The notes under the pieces: model-generated
What the model was told of the DNA's origin: nothing
Database searches by the model: none
The model's input: only the letters and a program-made list of their open reading frames with translations
In this document: positions 32,620-44,196 of the stretch, piece by piece
Layout of the letters: the number at the start of each line of letters is the position of its first letter
How positions within the stretch are numbered: the stretch's first letter is position 1
From: Chaenocephalus aceratus
Taxonomy: Eukaryota; Chordata; Actinopteri; Perciformes; Channichthyidae
Reading direction: 5' to 3'
Length of the DNA stretch: 64,000 bases
NCBI GenBank assembly: GCA_023974075.1
Contig: CM043798.1
Location: 3,915,397 to 3,979,396, forward strand
Program-made: the position numbers and the translations under genes

Positions 32620-32973
32620 TATGTCCTATATATTTTTGCCGTTACTTTCACAGAAGGGCTGAAGAGTGATCCAGACGCAGACACAAACAGATGAGTTTCC
32701 GGTCCTTTGTTGTAGTTTATAATGAGGTTTTATTCAGCTTTACATACCAGGGTTAATTGTACAGTTCTAATTGTTGTGATGAGCATCTGCCGGGCTGGTA
32801 GAATCGGTATGCTCTCTTCCTTCTGTGTCCCTTCCTCTCCTGTCACCTATGACCTCTTTATATACACCCGGTGCAGCTAAACCCCGCCACCTAGTGTTCA
32901 TAAATAATATTGCACTATACATATAACTTAAATAAACTGACACACCAACAACACCCATAAAATGGCTCCTACA
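32620..32973 (-). repeat. BEL/Pao element 3, 5' LTR
   Basis: On the minus strand it begins TGTAGGAGCCATTTTATG at 32973, has a TATA box GTATATAAAGAGG (about 32860) and a polyadenylation signal AATAAAACC (about 32730). The 3' boundary near 32620 is an estimate. It shares the start TGTAGGAGCC with the LTRs at 29687 and 63542. Confidence 0.65.
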
Positions 32974-33004
32974 CAGAGATTAACATCAAAGGGGCAAACA
33001 TCAA

Positions 33005-33395
33005 AGGCTAATTACTCAACTCTGAGGGGCAGGGGTTAAATAACTTAACTTCAAAAGAGTCTGCCTTAATCAATACATCAAAGAATTAGACAACAAAAGC
33101 ACTACACCGGGGGCTTTTCACTCCTATCTGATTACAAGGCTAATTACTCAACTCTGAGGGGCAGGGGTCAAATAACTTAACTTCAAAGAGACTGGCTTAA
33201 TCAATACATCAAATAACTATACAACAAAGGCACTAACCGGAGGGCATTTCACTCCTATCTGATTACAAGGCTAATTACTCAACTCTGAGGGGCAGGGGTC
33301 AAATAACTTAACTTCAAAAGAGACTGTCTTAATCAATACATCAAAGAACTACGCTGGGGGGGCTTTTCACTCCAATCTGGTAACACACACATCAA
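33005..33395. repeat. Three-copy ~131-bp tandem repeat (minisatellite)
   Basis: AGGCTAATTACTCAACTCTGAGG begins units at 33005, 33137 and 33268, giving periods of 132 and 131. Each unit holds AAATAACTTAACTTCAAA, TTAATCAATACATCAAA and CTTTTCACTCC segments with few changes; the third ends near 33385. It lies just outside the LTR of BEL element 3. No coding. Confidence 0.88.
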
Positions 33396-34316
33396 AGAAT
33401 GGGAGGCATAATTGGGGGCGTGTCCACCTGTCACTTTGTCATGCATACTAATGAGACGAAAGGGGCATTAGTACTGCTACTCCTCTGCTGTAAATAATAA
33501 TAAAAACCCTTGATTTTTAACTTAACATCTCTGTCTCCTATTGATCTGAGTATATTATAAACAATAGCCAGTTAATTGAAGCATTATAGCACAGGCCTTT
33601 GTCAGATGGTATATTACGCAGTTCTTTTTTTTTCTGCTTCGAATAGTTCTCTCTTTTTTCACCATACCTGTGTTTGCATCACTGTAACCAATGAGCACCT
33701 GCATGTGTATGAGAATGGCCCTGACTCCATGTCAGTCCAGATTTACAAACTCCTGGCAGGACAAGCTCGAGCTCAATTCTCACACTGAATTTTAAAAAAG
33801 TGAGTGAGGGGCTGCAATATAAGAGGGAAAGAAAGAGAAACTTTAAAACTGTTCAATTGTTATGATGTGTAAAGACTGATATGTTCTATAATCGGCAGAA
33901 ACTGTTAAGTCATGATGTGAAACGGTTAACAAAGAAAAAGGGACACTCAAGCTGCTGCTGCTACATTTATTTTATTTATTTAAAATTAAGCACTTTTAAG
34001 ATGCACATATTTTCAAAAGCTATTTTATTTATTTTCTCTATTTTATTTGTAAATGCAGCCCGAGAGGAACATTACACATATCCACAGTATTTAAGTAATG
34101 TTAATTGACAATAAATATTGTTGTTTTTGAATTGTACTTTCTTTATTTGATTGGCAGTCAGTTGTTGATTACATGCAGATGTTGATAAAGCTACAGGTCA
34201 CTTCAATATATATCACACTAATTCATGAAGCAAGTTAGACATTTTGATGTTCCGGACCTTTGCATGGGGAGATTTTCTCTAACTGGACCTCGTTGAATTT
34301 TAGTTGAAGACCCCTG
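33396..34316. other. No gene seen
   Basis: AT-rich sequence with no recognised family. A 75-codon frame at 33881-34108 begins with a hydrophobic stretch (FSKAILFIFSILFVNA), but is AT-biased with no supporting context. Confidence 0.4.
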
Positions 34317-34324
34317 CTGTAAAC

Positions 34325-35406
34325 CATGTGGTTCTCAAACTTTTTCAGGTGGGCCTTTTCAAGACCCACCTGTTCCTCGCCACTCCAATAAAATGGTAGG
34401 CCAAGCTTAAAATTGTCAAATATATTGTTCTATAACAGGGGTCTCCAACCTTTTTTAGGATGAGAGCTACTTTCAAAAAATAAAACAAGTCATCTACTTT
34501 TACTCCTCTTTTTCAGTTTTTTTTGTGTATATATTTAGCACATTTTAACATTATTATATGCTTACCTTTAAGCTTTGTGTGCTGTTTGGGTCTGTGGGAC
34601 CCGTTTTCAGTGAAAAGAAAATGTATGATTTTTTTTTAATGTTGAAGTCAAAAGCATCAATCTGGTGCACTTTGAGCACAAAATGAATTTATGGATACAT
34701 CTCTCAACACAAAGGGAGCTGTATACTTTTCAATAATCCAAACATCTTTAGAATATGATCACAACCAATAACAAATCATTTAAACTTGTGTATTCTTACC
34801 TATATAGCATTCTTTCTTTTTATTTATGCATTTTACTAATCACTCTCCTTTTAAACTGTTTACTGTCCTATAGTACACATTGGAATGATTTCTCACTTTA
34901 TTTTGTACAACTAGGCTATATTAAATAGATAAAGGTGTGTTCTCTCTCTCTTTCACATGTGTGTATGAGAGATGTTTACATATGTCTGCAAATGACTTTG
35001 GTTTCAGTTGTGTATGTGTGAGCAGGCTCGGATTGGCCGTCGGGAGATTCGGGACTTTTCCTGTTGGGCTGCTGCCGTTGGTGGGCCGCTGGCTCTGGCA
35101 TAGGTGGGCCGTGGACTTTCACAGCGCCACTGCGCCGGTACCGTATCCGCCGCCGCAAACACCCACCGTTGCGAGGCTCTGGCGGCTCCGGCAGGTCCGG
35201 TGCAGCGGTGCTGTGAAAGTCCACCGCCGTTGCAAGTCTCCAGCTGTAATAATCCACTACCGCCCGCGAGGACCCAGGTTCGATTCCGGCCTGAGGTCCA
35301 AAACATTTTATTTTTTTAAATAAAAAAAAAAAAAAATCTCCCGTTCATCGCATCCATTCGCGACCCACCTATCACATCTCTGCGCCCCACACTTTGAGAA
35401 ACGCTG
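34325..35406. mobile_element. hAT-like element with duplication CTGTAAAC, containing another hAT-like fragment
   Basis: Flanked by CTGTAAAC at 34317-34324 and 35407-35414. The left end CATGTGGTTCTCAAAC and the right end GTTTGAGAAACGCTG-like sequence (read as complement CAGCGTTTCTCAAAG) are imperfect inverted termini of a common hAT type. Inside, from 34437, CAGGGGTCTCCAACCTTTTTTAGG is the end of another hAT-like repeat, also found at 36969. A GC-rich part (35030-35300) has an inverted repeat of GTGGACTTTCACAGCGCCAC (35108-35127 against 35207-35226). Confidence 0.7.
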
Positions 35407-35414
35407 CTGTAAAC

Positions 35415-36192
35415 CATGTTTTCTTTCTGAGGAGGCGCCGGGGCTAACTGGGGCTAAAGCCCCATCACAAATATGGGCAGCCCCAGTTCATTTGGAATAT
35501 ACAGCGGTAAAAAAGTTACATAGCCTACTGTAGGCTAATGCAACAGCTATCAATGTGACTTTTAAACTCTCTGAACAAATAAAAGATAAAAGGGGGGGAA
35601 AAGTACCATCTATGTTGTTTCCACATTGGCCTACCTCTCAAAAGTGAAAGAAAGTTATGGTCGGAACAACTCCTCAATGCGTAATACACAAATATTGGAT
35701 TTTTCCGAGAAACACTTGAATGTGTCATTAGTCACATTATGTCGTACCACCGTTGTCAGATATGGATCTATGCCCATTGCCAGCATACAGCGCAAAGTTT
35801 GCACTGAACCACAACAACAGACGCATCGTCGTTTTTTAAAACAACACTGATGAGTCATTTATGTATTATAAATATTTCATGTGAAATTAAGTGGTTGGAC
35901 CATTTTGAATAGTGCGCCCGTCGAAGCTTCGTTACGAATGTTCTACTGTGAATCAGGACACTGTCCCTCACCGATGTTGTTAGTTTGTCATCAACAATAA
36001 TCTTTTAAATCAATGTTCAGTTGTGAGTGACCATTATAGACCTATAGTCTGCTCAACTCCATTTTACTAGACCATCAACAGTTGATGAGTTGTTATTTGG
36101 GGATGCTATTGTGTATTATGATGTTGAAAAAACTGTTTGTGTTTGTAAACTTTATTTCAGTCAGACAACTCACATATTTCTCTTTGATATGT
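35415..36192. other. No gene seen
   Basis: A repeat-like start GGCGCCGGGGCTAACTGGGGC (35434-35455), then AT-rich sequence. Short frames on both strands around 35525-35858 overlap one another and have no family resemblance. Confidence 0.4.
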
Positions 36193-36272
36193 TTATTAGA
36201 GGCAGCATAGAGTTCAGTTTGGCGTCTAGGCTCGCTCGGGCCTCATCACTCCACTGGCTTTGACACTGGAGC
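36193..36272 (-). other. Exon-like stretch, candidate only
   Basis: On the minus strand TTTCTTTCAG (36273-36282) is a good splice acceptor. The sequence after it stays open for 32 codons with balanced codon use (QCQSQWSDEARASLDAKL...) to a TGA. AATAAAC lies inside the end of the frame. It could be a terminal exon of a host or element gene, but I recognise no protein family and no upstream exon. Confidence 0.25.
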
Positions 36273-36968
36273 TGAAAGAAACATGGAGTAACGTATACAT
36301 TTATTTACAGCACAAGTTGCTAAGTAAAGTCCAATACCAACTATTTTAACTGTGAAGTCATTAGCTGTACTAATTCCTATTTGTATTGTTTAATTGTAAT
36401 GTTTTTTTAAAGAATACATGTTCTTTTCAATCTCAAAATGCTGTATGTAAAATGTAAACATAATTGCCTAAAACCCGATGGTGACAACACAATTGTATCT
36501 TTTGCAACTCTTGTTCACCATCCCTTTTTGCATAAGCAAATGTAGGCTAAAATTCAATCATTACATTTCTTAAGTTAATTGTATTTGTATGTCAATGCAG
36601 ATGTGTTGTTGCCTGTAAAACGTTCAATGTCTAATAAAAGCAAAATGGCACAACAATTACATGTTGAAGAAATATCTCTAAGTTATATCTAACTGAAGTT
36701 GAGGATTTTTATAAGCAGGTACCTAGTCCACACATATTAGTAAATCACAAGATAATTGAATAAAGTGCAACATTCAAATGTTAACGCATGTTAGCCAAGA
36801 TCAAAAATATATTCCATAACTGATGTAGATTTACCAAGTTATTTAACAATTGTCTCTTTCTAAAAAACATTCAACATTTTTTTTTTACCTTGTATTTCTA
36901 GATGCACTTTCAATATTTTCAGTAAAGAACCATTAGATCCAAATTCTTCCAGCAGGTACTCTCCAGCG

Positions 36969-37620
36969 CAGGGGTCACCAACCTGTTTTAGGATGAGGGC
37001 TACTTTCAAAAAATAAAACAAGTCAGGGGTTACTTTTACTCCTCTTTTTTTTGTTTTTTGCAATGTATATATTTAGCACATTTTAACATTATTATATGCT
37101 TACCTTTAACCTTTGTGTGCTGTTTGGGTCTGTGGGACCCGTTTTCAGTGTTTACTAAAAGAAAATGTATGCAATTTAATTATTTTAACTGCTTTATTTG
37201 GGGTGGGCCTCACATCCTCCAGGGGGGTCCGGGGGCATGCACCCCTGGGAAGATGTTTTTTAAAATAAGTGAAATGCATCAATCTGGTGCACTTTGAGCA
37301 CAAAATGAATGTATGGATACAGCTCTCAACACTCATATGAAAGGGAGCTGTATACTTTTCAATACTCCAATCATCTTTAGAATATGATCACAACCAATAA
37401 CAAATTTAATCTTAAATTTAAATTTAAACCAATGATTAATGTAATCATTTAAACTTGTTTATTCTTATCTTGTGTTAGCATTCTTTCTTTTTATGTATGC
37501 ATATTTTACTAATCATTCCCCTTTTAAACTGTTATTTGTACTGTCCTATAGTACACATTGGAATGATTTCTTACTTTATCTATATTAAATAGATAAAAGT
37601 GTGCTCTCCCTAGCTCTCTC
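36969..37620. repeat. hAT-like fragment related to 34437-34960
   Basis: CAGGGGTCACCAACCTGTTTTAGGATGAGGGCTAC and the following 600 bases parallel 34437-34960, including TTTGTGTGCTGTTTGGGTCTG and CTGTCCTATAGTACACATTGG. A short segment AGGGGGGTCCGGGGGCATGC near 37220 also occurs in the hAT element at 22335. The right end is not clear; a (CT)n run follows. Confidence 0.6.
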
Positions 37621-38313
37621 GCTCTCTCTCTCCCTCTCTCCCTAGCTCGCTCGCTCACTCTCTCTCTCTCCCTCTGTCTCGCTCGCTCATAAATGCTGTG
37701 TGCTCTTCCGTGGCGATGACGGCTTGCGTTAGAAAAATAATAATAAACATATTTGTAAAGTGGGGGGACACAAACGGGATTTCGAAAAGTGCGGGGGACA
37801 TGTCCCCCCCCCTGTCCCCAGTGGAGATTACGCCATGCGTGTGTGTGCGTCAAGTGGAATAAATCATATGCAAGTTACAACACAGAGAGTAAAACTGCCC
37901 CTCATGTGCAGTATAGGCTGGCATGACTAGGCTGTGTTCAATGGGGCTGATGTGTAGTGCAGATTCTGCCAGAAGGAAAATCAGCGGGGAGGTGCCACAT
38001 TGCTTTTCTTCCCGACTGCAACGCTGGTCCCGCAAATCAAGCAAGAACGTGATTGGTCGATATTCATTGTGGGGGTGGTGGGAGGAGGGGTGTTAGATAG
38101 ATATAGAGTTGTAGTAAGTAGATAGAGTTCGCTATGATTGAGATTTCGTGTATGGGTAGATTCTTTTGATTACATTTTCTTTTTTGTTTTGTGTATTTTA
38201 TACATTTTGGATTTGCTTGGCGAGCTATTTTTAGAACATGCCCCGCGGGCGACTCACGGGCGACTCACGGGCGACTCACGCGGGCGACTGAGTGCCCGCG
38301 GGCACCGTGTTGG
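37600..38313. other. (CT)n tract, MITE-like end and short GC-rich repeats; no gene
   Basis: CT/TCGC repeats at 37605-37690. GGGGGACATGTCCCCCCCCC (37792-37811) forms a small palindrome followed by CAGTGGAGATTACGCCATG. At about 38243-38290 GGGCGACTCAC is repeated three times and is followed by GCGGGCGACTGAGTGCCCGCGG. No coding sequence is supported. Confidence 0.5.
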
Positions 38314-38508
38314 CTACTATGGAGTCAGATTTGGGTCAATATTCTAGCGCGTAAAACAAGCTACTCACGAGCGGAAAATGTGCTTTTACACGCGCATAAA
38401 ATGACCCTCGCGCGCAGACTAAACCCCCGCGAGCGGCTCTGCGCCCGCGAGCGGCTCTGCGCTCCCTCGCGAGAGAGACAGCCCTCTTGCTCGCTCGCGG
38501 GAGTGTCA

Positions 38509-39549
38509 CGGCCCCTACACACGGCGGCGTGCGTTGCCGCTTCAACGCTTCTGCCCATTCACTTTGAATGGGGTGACGTCACGATTCGCCGAACTGCATT
38601 GTGGGAGCAAAGCGTAGCTTCTCTCGAGGTGCTCGCTGCAAAAGTAGAGCAATGTTCTACTTTTTCCGCCTCGACGGAGGCGTCAGCCAATCAAATCCCT
38701 CGTATGTAAATCTGACAGTACAAGCAGTAGCCAATCAAACCGGGTGTAAGGGCTTAGCCAGCATGTTGATGTTTTTGTTATTGTTCCTGTTCTCATTGTT
38801 GTTTCTCTCATTTCAGTCTCAGCTTTCCTGCCCTTGATTGTACTCCACCTGCTTCCCTTCCATAATTAGCCTCACCTGTGCCCCATTATCATCTCTCCCT
38901 CTGTCTATTTAGTCTGCATCCACAGTCCCTTCAGTGCCAGTTCGTCTTAGTTATTTCTAGCGTTCCAGCAGTGTTTTTCTTAATATCTGATTCCACGTGT
39001 ACCTGACCCAGCTTCGTGTCCTGACCCGGTTCCTGTCTAATCCTCGTCTGTTTTGTTAGCCTTATTGACTGATCTCCCGTGTACCGAACCTTGGATATAA
39101 AGACCTTTTTTGCATCCTAATCCTCTGTCTCCGAGTCGTGCTATTGAGTCCTCCACTTGTGTTCATTCAGTCATTACACCGGGTGTACGTTGGGAGAGCC
39201 AGACCGCAGTTATTTCCCATATGTCAACAAAAGGAGGAGAAAATGATCGTGGCGGTAGGGAACATACAGGGATACAAACATGGGGGGAGGTGGTAAAGAC
39301 AGTGGGGGAAACTGGTAGGTTTTCGCTTGTTTGGGGAGTTTATATCCAGTGTATTTCGTTTGAATGGACAGCTAGCAAGCATAGACAGTATATTTAGCCA
39401 GCATGGATGTAGCATGAATGCTTTGCTTTGTATGTCCGGGGCGGGACATTCATGTGGTTGGTTGTTGGTCGGGCTGCTCGCGTTGATTCCCCAAGCTCAA
39501 GACACGCCCACCGCCAAGCGGCAACGCACGCCGCCGTGTGTAGGGGCCG
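38509..39549. mobile_element. DNA transposon with 34-bp TIRs and 3-bp duplication TCA
   Basis: CGGCCCCTACACACGG at 38509 and its complement at the right end (to 39549) are perfect inverted repeats over about 34 bases. TCA flanks both sides (38506-38508 and 39550-39552). The mirror arm near 41955 has a single TGA (complement TCA), so the pre-insertion sequence is directly visible. A 3-bp duplication would fit a PIF/Harbinger-like mechanism, but no transposase is present and the superfamily is inferred. A related right end is at 8440-8521. A solo LTR lies inside. Confidence 0.85.
38745..39178 (+). repeat. Solo LTR of a Tf1/sushi-type element, duplication CCGGG
   Basis: Starts TGTAAGGGC and ends GTCATTACA, flanked by CCGGG at 38740-38744 and 39179-39183. 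A TATA-like TCTATTTAG (about 38903) stands some 30 bases before AGTGCCAG (38933-38940); the same AGTGCCAG marks the predicted mRNA start in the sushi LTR at 44614. Only one LTR and no internal region remain, as expected after LTR-LTR recombination. Confidence 0.85.
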
Positions 39550-39924
39550 TCAGCCTCGCGGAGTCTGTCTACGCGCGCGTGAAAAGTTTCTGGCACTTTG
39601 GGGCGGAGCCACTGGACTTTGATTGACAGCTGCAAGGAAACCCGGAGTTGCCAGGTTTGATAAATGCCTGAACTACCAAGAGCCGAGGAGTGACGGCAGC
39701 AAAATCAGTTGGACGAGATTGAATGGTAAAGTTGTCCATATGTGTATATATAATTGTTGCATTTAAGTGATATATTGGTTGTAAAAATGTTTTTTTTATT
39801 TGCTTGATACAAAAGGACATTCTTTATAACCAATTGCTTTATTATCACGCATTTGTAATATTTGTATGCTAGAACTTTTTGTATTCTTTTTGAAAAATAA
39901 AAAATAAATGGCTCACTTGTCATT

Positions 39925-40058
39925 CATTTGTATCCTTAATTATCCATCCAACACTGAAAAGGTGGTCCTTGTGAAGAGTCTCATCACTATATTCCCTCAG
40001 CTGAAAGTCATTTACAACAATAGTGTGCTGAAGATTAAGTTTGTTTTAACCAAGGTAT
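39925..40058 (+). other. Exon-like stretch, candidate
   Basis: The frame NYPSNTEKVVLVKSLITIFP, then QLKV..., is open for about 45 codons and ends at ACCAAGGTATAAG, a fair splice donor. The pattern YPS..E..V..LI..FP.L resembles a repetitive family of fish proteins linked to SAM-domain genes, as I recall them. It may be part of a mobile element and not a host gene. No partner exon was found. Confidence 0.3.
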
Positions 40059-40469
40059 AAGGTTTTTTTAGGTGATTTTATGAATTATCTATTCTGTCAA
40101 CATTTGATGAATTAGAAAATATTAATGTTTTTAAATGTTAACAATTATTTTCTTAATGACATATTGTGCTAATGAAATCCGTGTAAATAAATGTCCAATG
40201 AATTTATTCTTGCATTTGATTTTTTGAATAAAAACCATATCCACCACCTGGTACTTCCAGTAATCGTCATTGACACACAATGTGCAGATATAACACAATC
40301 AAATGTTAATTCTGGTTAAAGAAATATAACACAACATGTGCAGAAATAACAAATGAGTGTGTTCATCTTGGTTACACATTTATGACACACAATGTGTAAA
40401 ATGTGCACATTGTGTGTTAGGGGCATGCAACACATTTTGTGTGTAAAAATGATTTACACATAAATAAAC

Positions 40470-41446
40470 TAGTGCTGTCAAAATTATCGCGTTAACGGCG
40501 GTAATTAATTTTTTGAATTAATTGCGTTAAAATATTTAACGCATTTAACGCATGTGCAGAATGGCCCGCCCCATACGTGCCAGCGCCAGGGTATGGCTGG
40601 GGTAGGCTACACCCATACCAAGAAATGGCTTAGCCCCACCATGAAAAATGATGTTAAAGTAAGCAAAATGAAGTCTGCCAACTCGCACGGAGTAAATTGC
40701 ACAGACAGCAGTTAGTCAGATTGATTTCAGTAGCCACGGTTTTGAAAACTTTTGTCACGTAGTGATCGTCTTCTCAATAGAACATCAGGAAGTCCCGACG
40801 GAGAATACTTTTGCTGTAGGGGTGCACAGCAGGTTATGTGCCTAATCTGAAATGCGTACCGTCACTTGTGTCACAAAGCGCATTTGCGTACCGACGTACT
40901 TGTGAAGCTTTTCCAGAAGGCGGTTAGATCACCGGACGACAGAGTCGGTCTCCGTGTGCACAGACAGGGCTGCTGTTAACGTCGGTCTGTATAACGGACT
41001 TGTGCCAAAACTACAACCGGCTGCGGAGGGAGACTCCCCCCCTTCACTGGAGAACTGCGCTAAAACAGCTGATCACAACGTTCACACTCTGTGGTCACGA
41101 AGTACTCCACTAGCCGCCGCCGCCGCCCCCCCCCCTCTGTCGACTTTCCTGAAGTACTCCTCCGTTGATAGAAATCAACACGTAATGAATTAAGACCCCA
41201 CGGTTTGATGATTGATAGGTGTGTGGGCTGTCTTTCATTTTGACACGCAGAAAAATGTTATAATAAACATAGATACTGTATGTTAAATGGATATATCCGC
41301 CTTCTTTCATTTATCTTTCCATTCCCAACAATATACATAAAGAAATGGCATATTTTGGACATAGTTCGAATGGTGATTAATCATGATTAATTAATTTTTA
41401 AGCTGTGATTAATCTGATTAAAAATGTTAATCGTTTGACAGCCCTA
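40470..41446. mobile_element. Non-autonomous hAT element, duplication AAATAAAC
   Basis: TAGTGCTGTCAAA at the left and TTTGACAGCCCTA at the right are inverted termini differing at one place. AAATAAAC is present on both sides (40462-40469 and 41447-41454). Subterminal AATTAATT/GTTAAT-rich inverted motifs flank a GC-richer centre with no transposase frame. It is inserted in another short repeat rich in ACACAATGTGT/AACACATGTTGTGTC motifs (about 40270-40461 and 41455-41540). Confidence 0.92.
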
Positions 41447-41561
41447 AAATAAACACAACACGTGTTGTCCCTGAGCACACTCTGTAGGTGTGTTGAAATT
41501 CAACACATGTTGTGTCATATTTGACACATCCCTTCTAAGAGTGTACAGCAGACAGTAGCTA

Positions 41562-41698
41562 GCAATTTTCGACAGATACAGCCCACTCAAAAATATATTG
41601 TTTTATATAAAATAAATGTATATATATATATAATATATATATGCAATTTTCGACAGATACAGCCCACTCAAAAATATATTGTTTTATATAAAATAAAT

Positions 41699-41734
<36 letters not shown>
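41562..41734. repeat. 81-bp tandem duplication with (TA)n
   Basis: GCAATTTTCGACAGATACAG begins at 41562 and again at 41643, each followed by CCCACTCAAAAATATATTG and a TA microsatellite of different length. Confidence 0.9.
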
Positions 41735-41737
<3 letters not shown>

Positions 41738-42128
41738 CTGTACACTTTACGAATATAATAGTTTTTTATGGACAACTTTACCATTCAATCTCGTCCAATT
41801 GATTTTGCTGCCGTCACTCCTCGGCTCTTGGTAGTTCAGGCATTTATCAAACCTGGCAACTCCGGGTTTCCTTGCAGCTGTCAATCAAAGTCCAGTGGCT
41901 TTGCCCCAAAGTGCCAGAAACTTTTCACGCGCGCTTAGACAGACTCCGCAAGGCTGACACTCCCGCGAGCGAGCAAGAGGGCTGTCTCTCTCGCGAGCGA
42001 GCGCAGAGCCGCTCGCGGGGGTTTAATCTGCGCGCGAGGGTCATTTTATGCACGTGTAAAAGCACATTTTCCGCTCGTGAGTAGCTTGTTTTACGCGCTA
42101 GAATATTGACCCAAATCTGACTCCATAG

Positions 42129-43764
42129 CTACCCCTGCTCCAGAGTGTCTCTTTGTCGCGTTACCCAGTTTGACGGTTCCATTTGTGAAGAGTTCATACA
42201 AACTCTTCATGTTTATATAATTACTTATTTTTTTATATTTTTCAAACGATATATTCATTATCCTTTTTCAACCTAAGGCTTGTATTTGCGGTGTTTGGCA
42301 GATGGAAAATCAACAGTTCTCCGACTGCTCCAACACACGCCTGAGCTTCAGGATGCTCGGATAAATTGCACTCGATGGATCCTAAAAAGAAACAGAAAAA
42401 ATACTGTAGAAATGTCTTGTTTTTGTCAGGCATTTCATCTCAGTTTGGAAAGGGAATTATGCAAGACCATTTCAACGTTTTATATATTTTTGTATCATTA
42501 CATTTTGCTCCAAAATACATACTTTTACTCTTTTTCTCTGCTAACCTTTCCTTAAAGACATACAGATACACCGACCGGACAGTACCTTTTGCCAGAACTG
42601 TGGTTGCCAGAGTGATGAGCATCATGCAGATGGTAATCATTGTTGCCCTGTTTAAGGACATACATAACAAAATTAATTGAGTGCCACATTGTATTTATAT
42701 TTTAATTAATTTCTAAATTATCTTTTAGTTTTTAACTAAATATGTTTTTAATAAAATAAGGTCTGAACAATATGAATAGCGCATACAAAATGCAACAAAA
42801 AAAACGCAAAAGAATGTATAACCTCTCAAATATTATACCTTCTACAAAAAACAGTAATATAATGATTCTACTCACTTTAGATGATTTCAGAACAAGATAT
42901 GACAGTATATTCTAAATTGTCACTCACCGCCCTGACAATGCTATGTTTGCTTCCTTGCTGTTTGACCTTTGAATATGCTGCTGACCTCGGTCTGGCGTAT
43001 GCTCCTCGTCTTTTTGTCGTCTTGTGTTTCATGAAGTATTAAGGCGGAGGTTTTGGTCCATTCACCAACATCTTGCCAGTAAACAGTGATCGCCTATAAC
43101 TGACAGTACCCAGATATAGACTGCTGACAAAACCTGTTGTTTCTTACACTTGAAACCATCCCCAAAGAGTACTCTTAATCTAAACATTTCTAAATGATCA
43201 TATGCTGTGTGAGATGTCACAGTTTGAATTGTTAAAATGTCCAAAAACACTAAATGCCTTTCCTTCTTTTTGTACAAATAACAATTTTGGAAATAACCTT
43301 TGGTTTTGGTGCATTTCTTCAGCGTCCTATCCAGGGGAAAGAGTCAAAGGAAATCCCACATTATGGCCAATAACCTTTGCTTTCCTTTCCTTTGCTTGCT
43401 GTATCCAAATACAGAGGACACACTATAAAAAACACATTATGGCCAATACATAAATATACATGTGTGTTTATGTATACATATAACAGTTTTTAACATGACT
43501 GTTTGTTAGTAGGAAAAGATACAAGCAACCATACAGTGTATGTCATTTAAGCGATTGCATGTGGTTTTGGTGACTGGCTTTATTTGAGGGGCTCTGTAAC
43601 GCTTTAGTGGCTGCTGCTTCCGGTCTAGGCTATGAGGCAGTCAAACACACACACATTACCAAATAAGGACTATGTGGGAGTTCCCCTCGATTCCATTGGC
43701 TCTGAAAGGGGTCAGAAAGAGATGTCACATATATGTCAAAATCCAGCAAGGGGGGCCAGAGATA
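42129..43764. other. No supported gene
   Basis: Overlapping frames at 42280-42680 contain CTATLike pieces without family resemblance; one basic stretch (MDPKKKQKKYCRNVLF, 42375) looks coding-like but has no neighbour exon. The rest is AT-rich. Around 43690-43790 lies a purine-rich stretch joining the piggyBac fragment. Confidence 0.35.
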
Positions 43765-44196
43765 AGGAAAATCCACCCAAATGGCCCCAGAAGAGGTTTT
43801 TGTGTTGCTAAATCTCTCTAAAAAGGTCAAATGTCACTTGTTTTGCATCAATCTTGATACAGGGTACTTATTATATGTTGTACTTTGGATTCCTAAAGCT
43901 TTTAGTCTACTAACCCATCATCCAATGTTAGTTTTCACTATAAGTACAACATATCTTTTGGACGGACACTATAATTTACAGTTTACAGTTTTTTACCATG
44001 TTCAATCTGAATTTTCTTTAAAATAGAAAACATCTATATAGATTCTGACTTTTCTACATCCAACTCACAGGTTTATCATTACTTTGAGAAAAAAGATTAT
44101 TAATTTAACCCTTTTAGAAGGGAAGATATGGTCATTTGTTCTGGGAATGTCATTTTAGAGCCTGAGACCTGAAAAACAGGCTCTGGGTTTAACAGG
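43765..44196 (-). mobile_element. piggyBac left-end fragment
   Basis: On the minus strand, from TTAA (44197-44200) inward: CCTGTTAAACCCAGAGCCTG, then GACATTCCCAGAACAAATGA, ATCCAACTCACAG-like and AAAAGGTCAAATGTCACTTG-like segments in reverse order relative to 5289-5680. It is more diverged than copies 1 and 2. The element interior and right end are not attached. Confidence 0.75.

Larger units (their letters stand above)
38314..42128. mobile_element. Long inverted-repeat structure carrying nested elements
   Basis: The left arm (38314-38508 plus 39553-39740) is mirrored by 41769-42128, about 370 bases with high similarity, from TATGGAGTCAGATTTGGGTC at the outside to AATGGTAAAGTTGTCCAT inside. 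The left arm is interrupted by 38509-39549 and the right arm gives the empty site. Inside are an exon-like stretch near 40.0 kb, a hAT element (40470-41446) and an 81-bp tandem duplication. The outer boundary has no clear target duplication. It may be a foldback element or an inverted pair of one repeat. Confidence 0.65.

Noticed and set aside
33005..33395. CRISPR-like array
   Set aside because: Units of 131 bp are contiguous tandem repeats with no unique spacers, in vertebrate DNA.
35265..35300. tRNA gene or tRNA-derived SINE from the B-box-like GGTTCGATTCC
   Set aside because: No matching A box, cloverleaf or acceptor pairing found upstream; lies within GC-rich hAT-related sequence.
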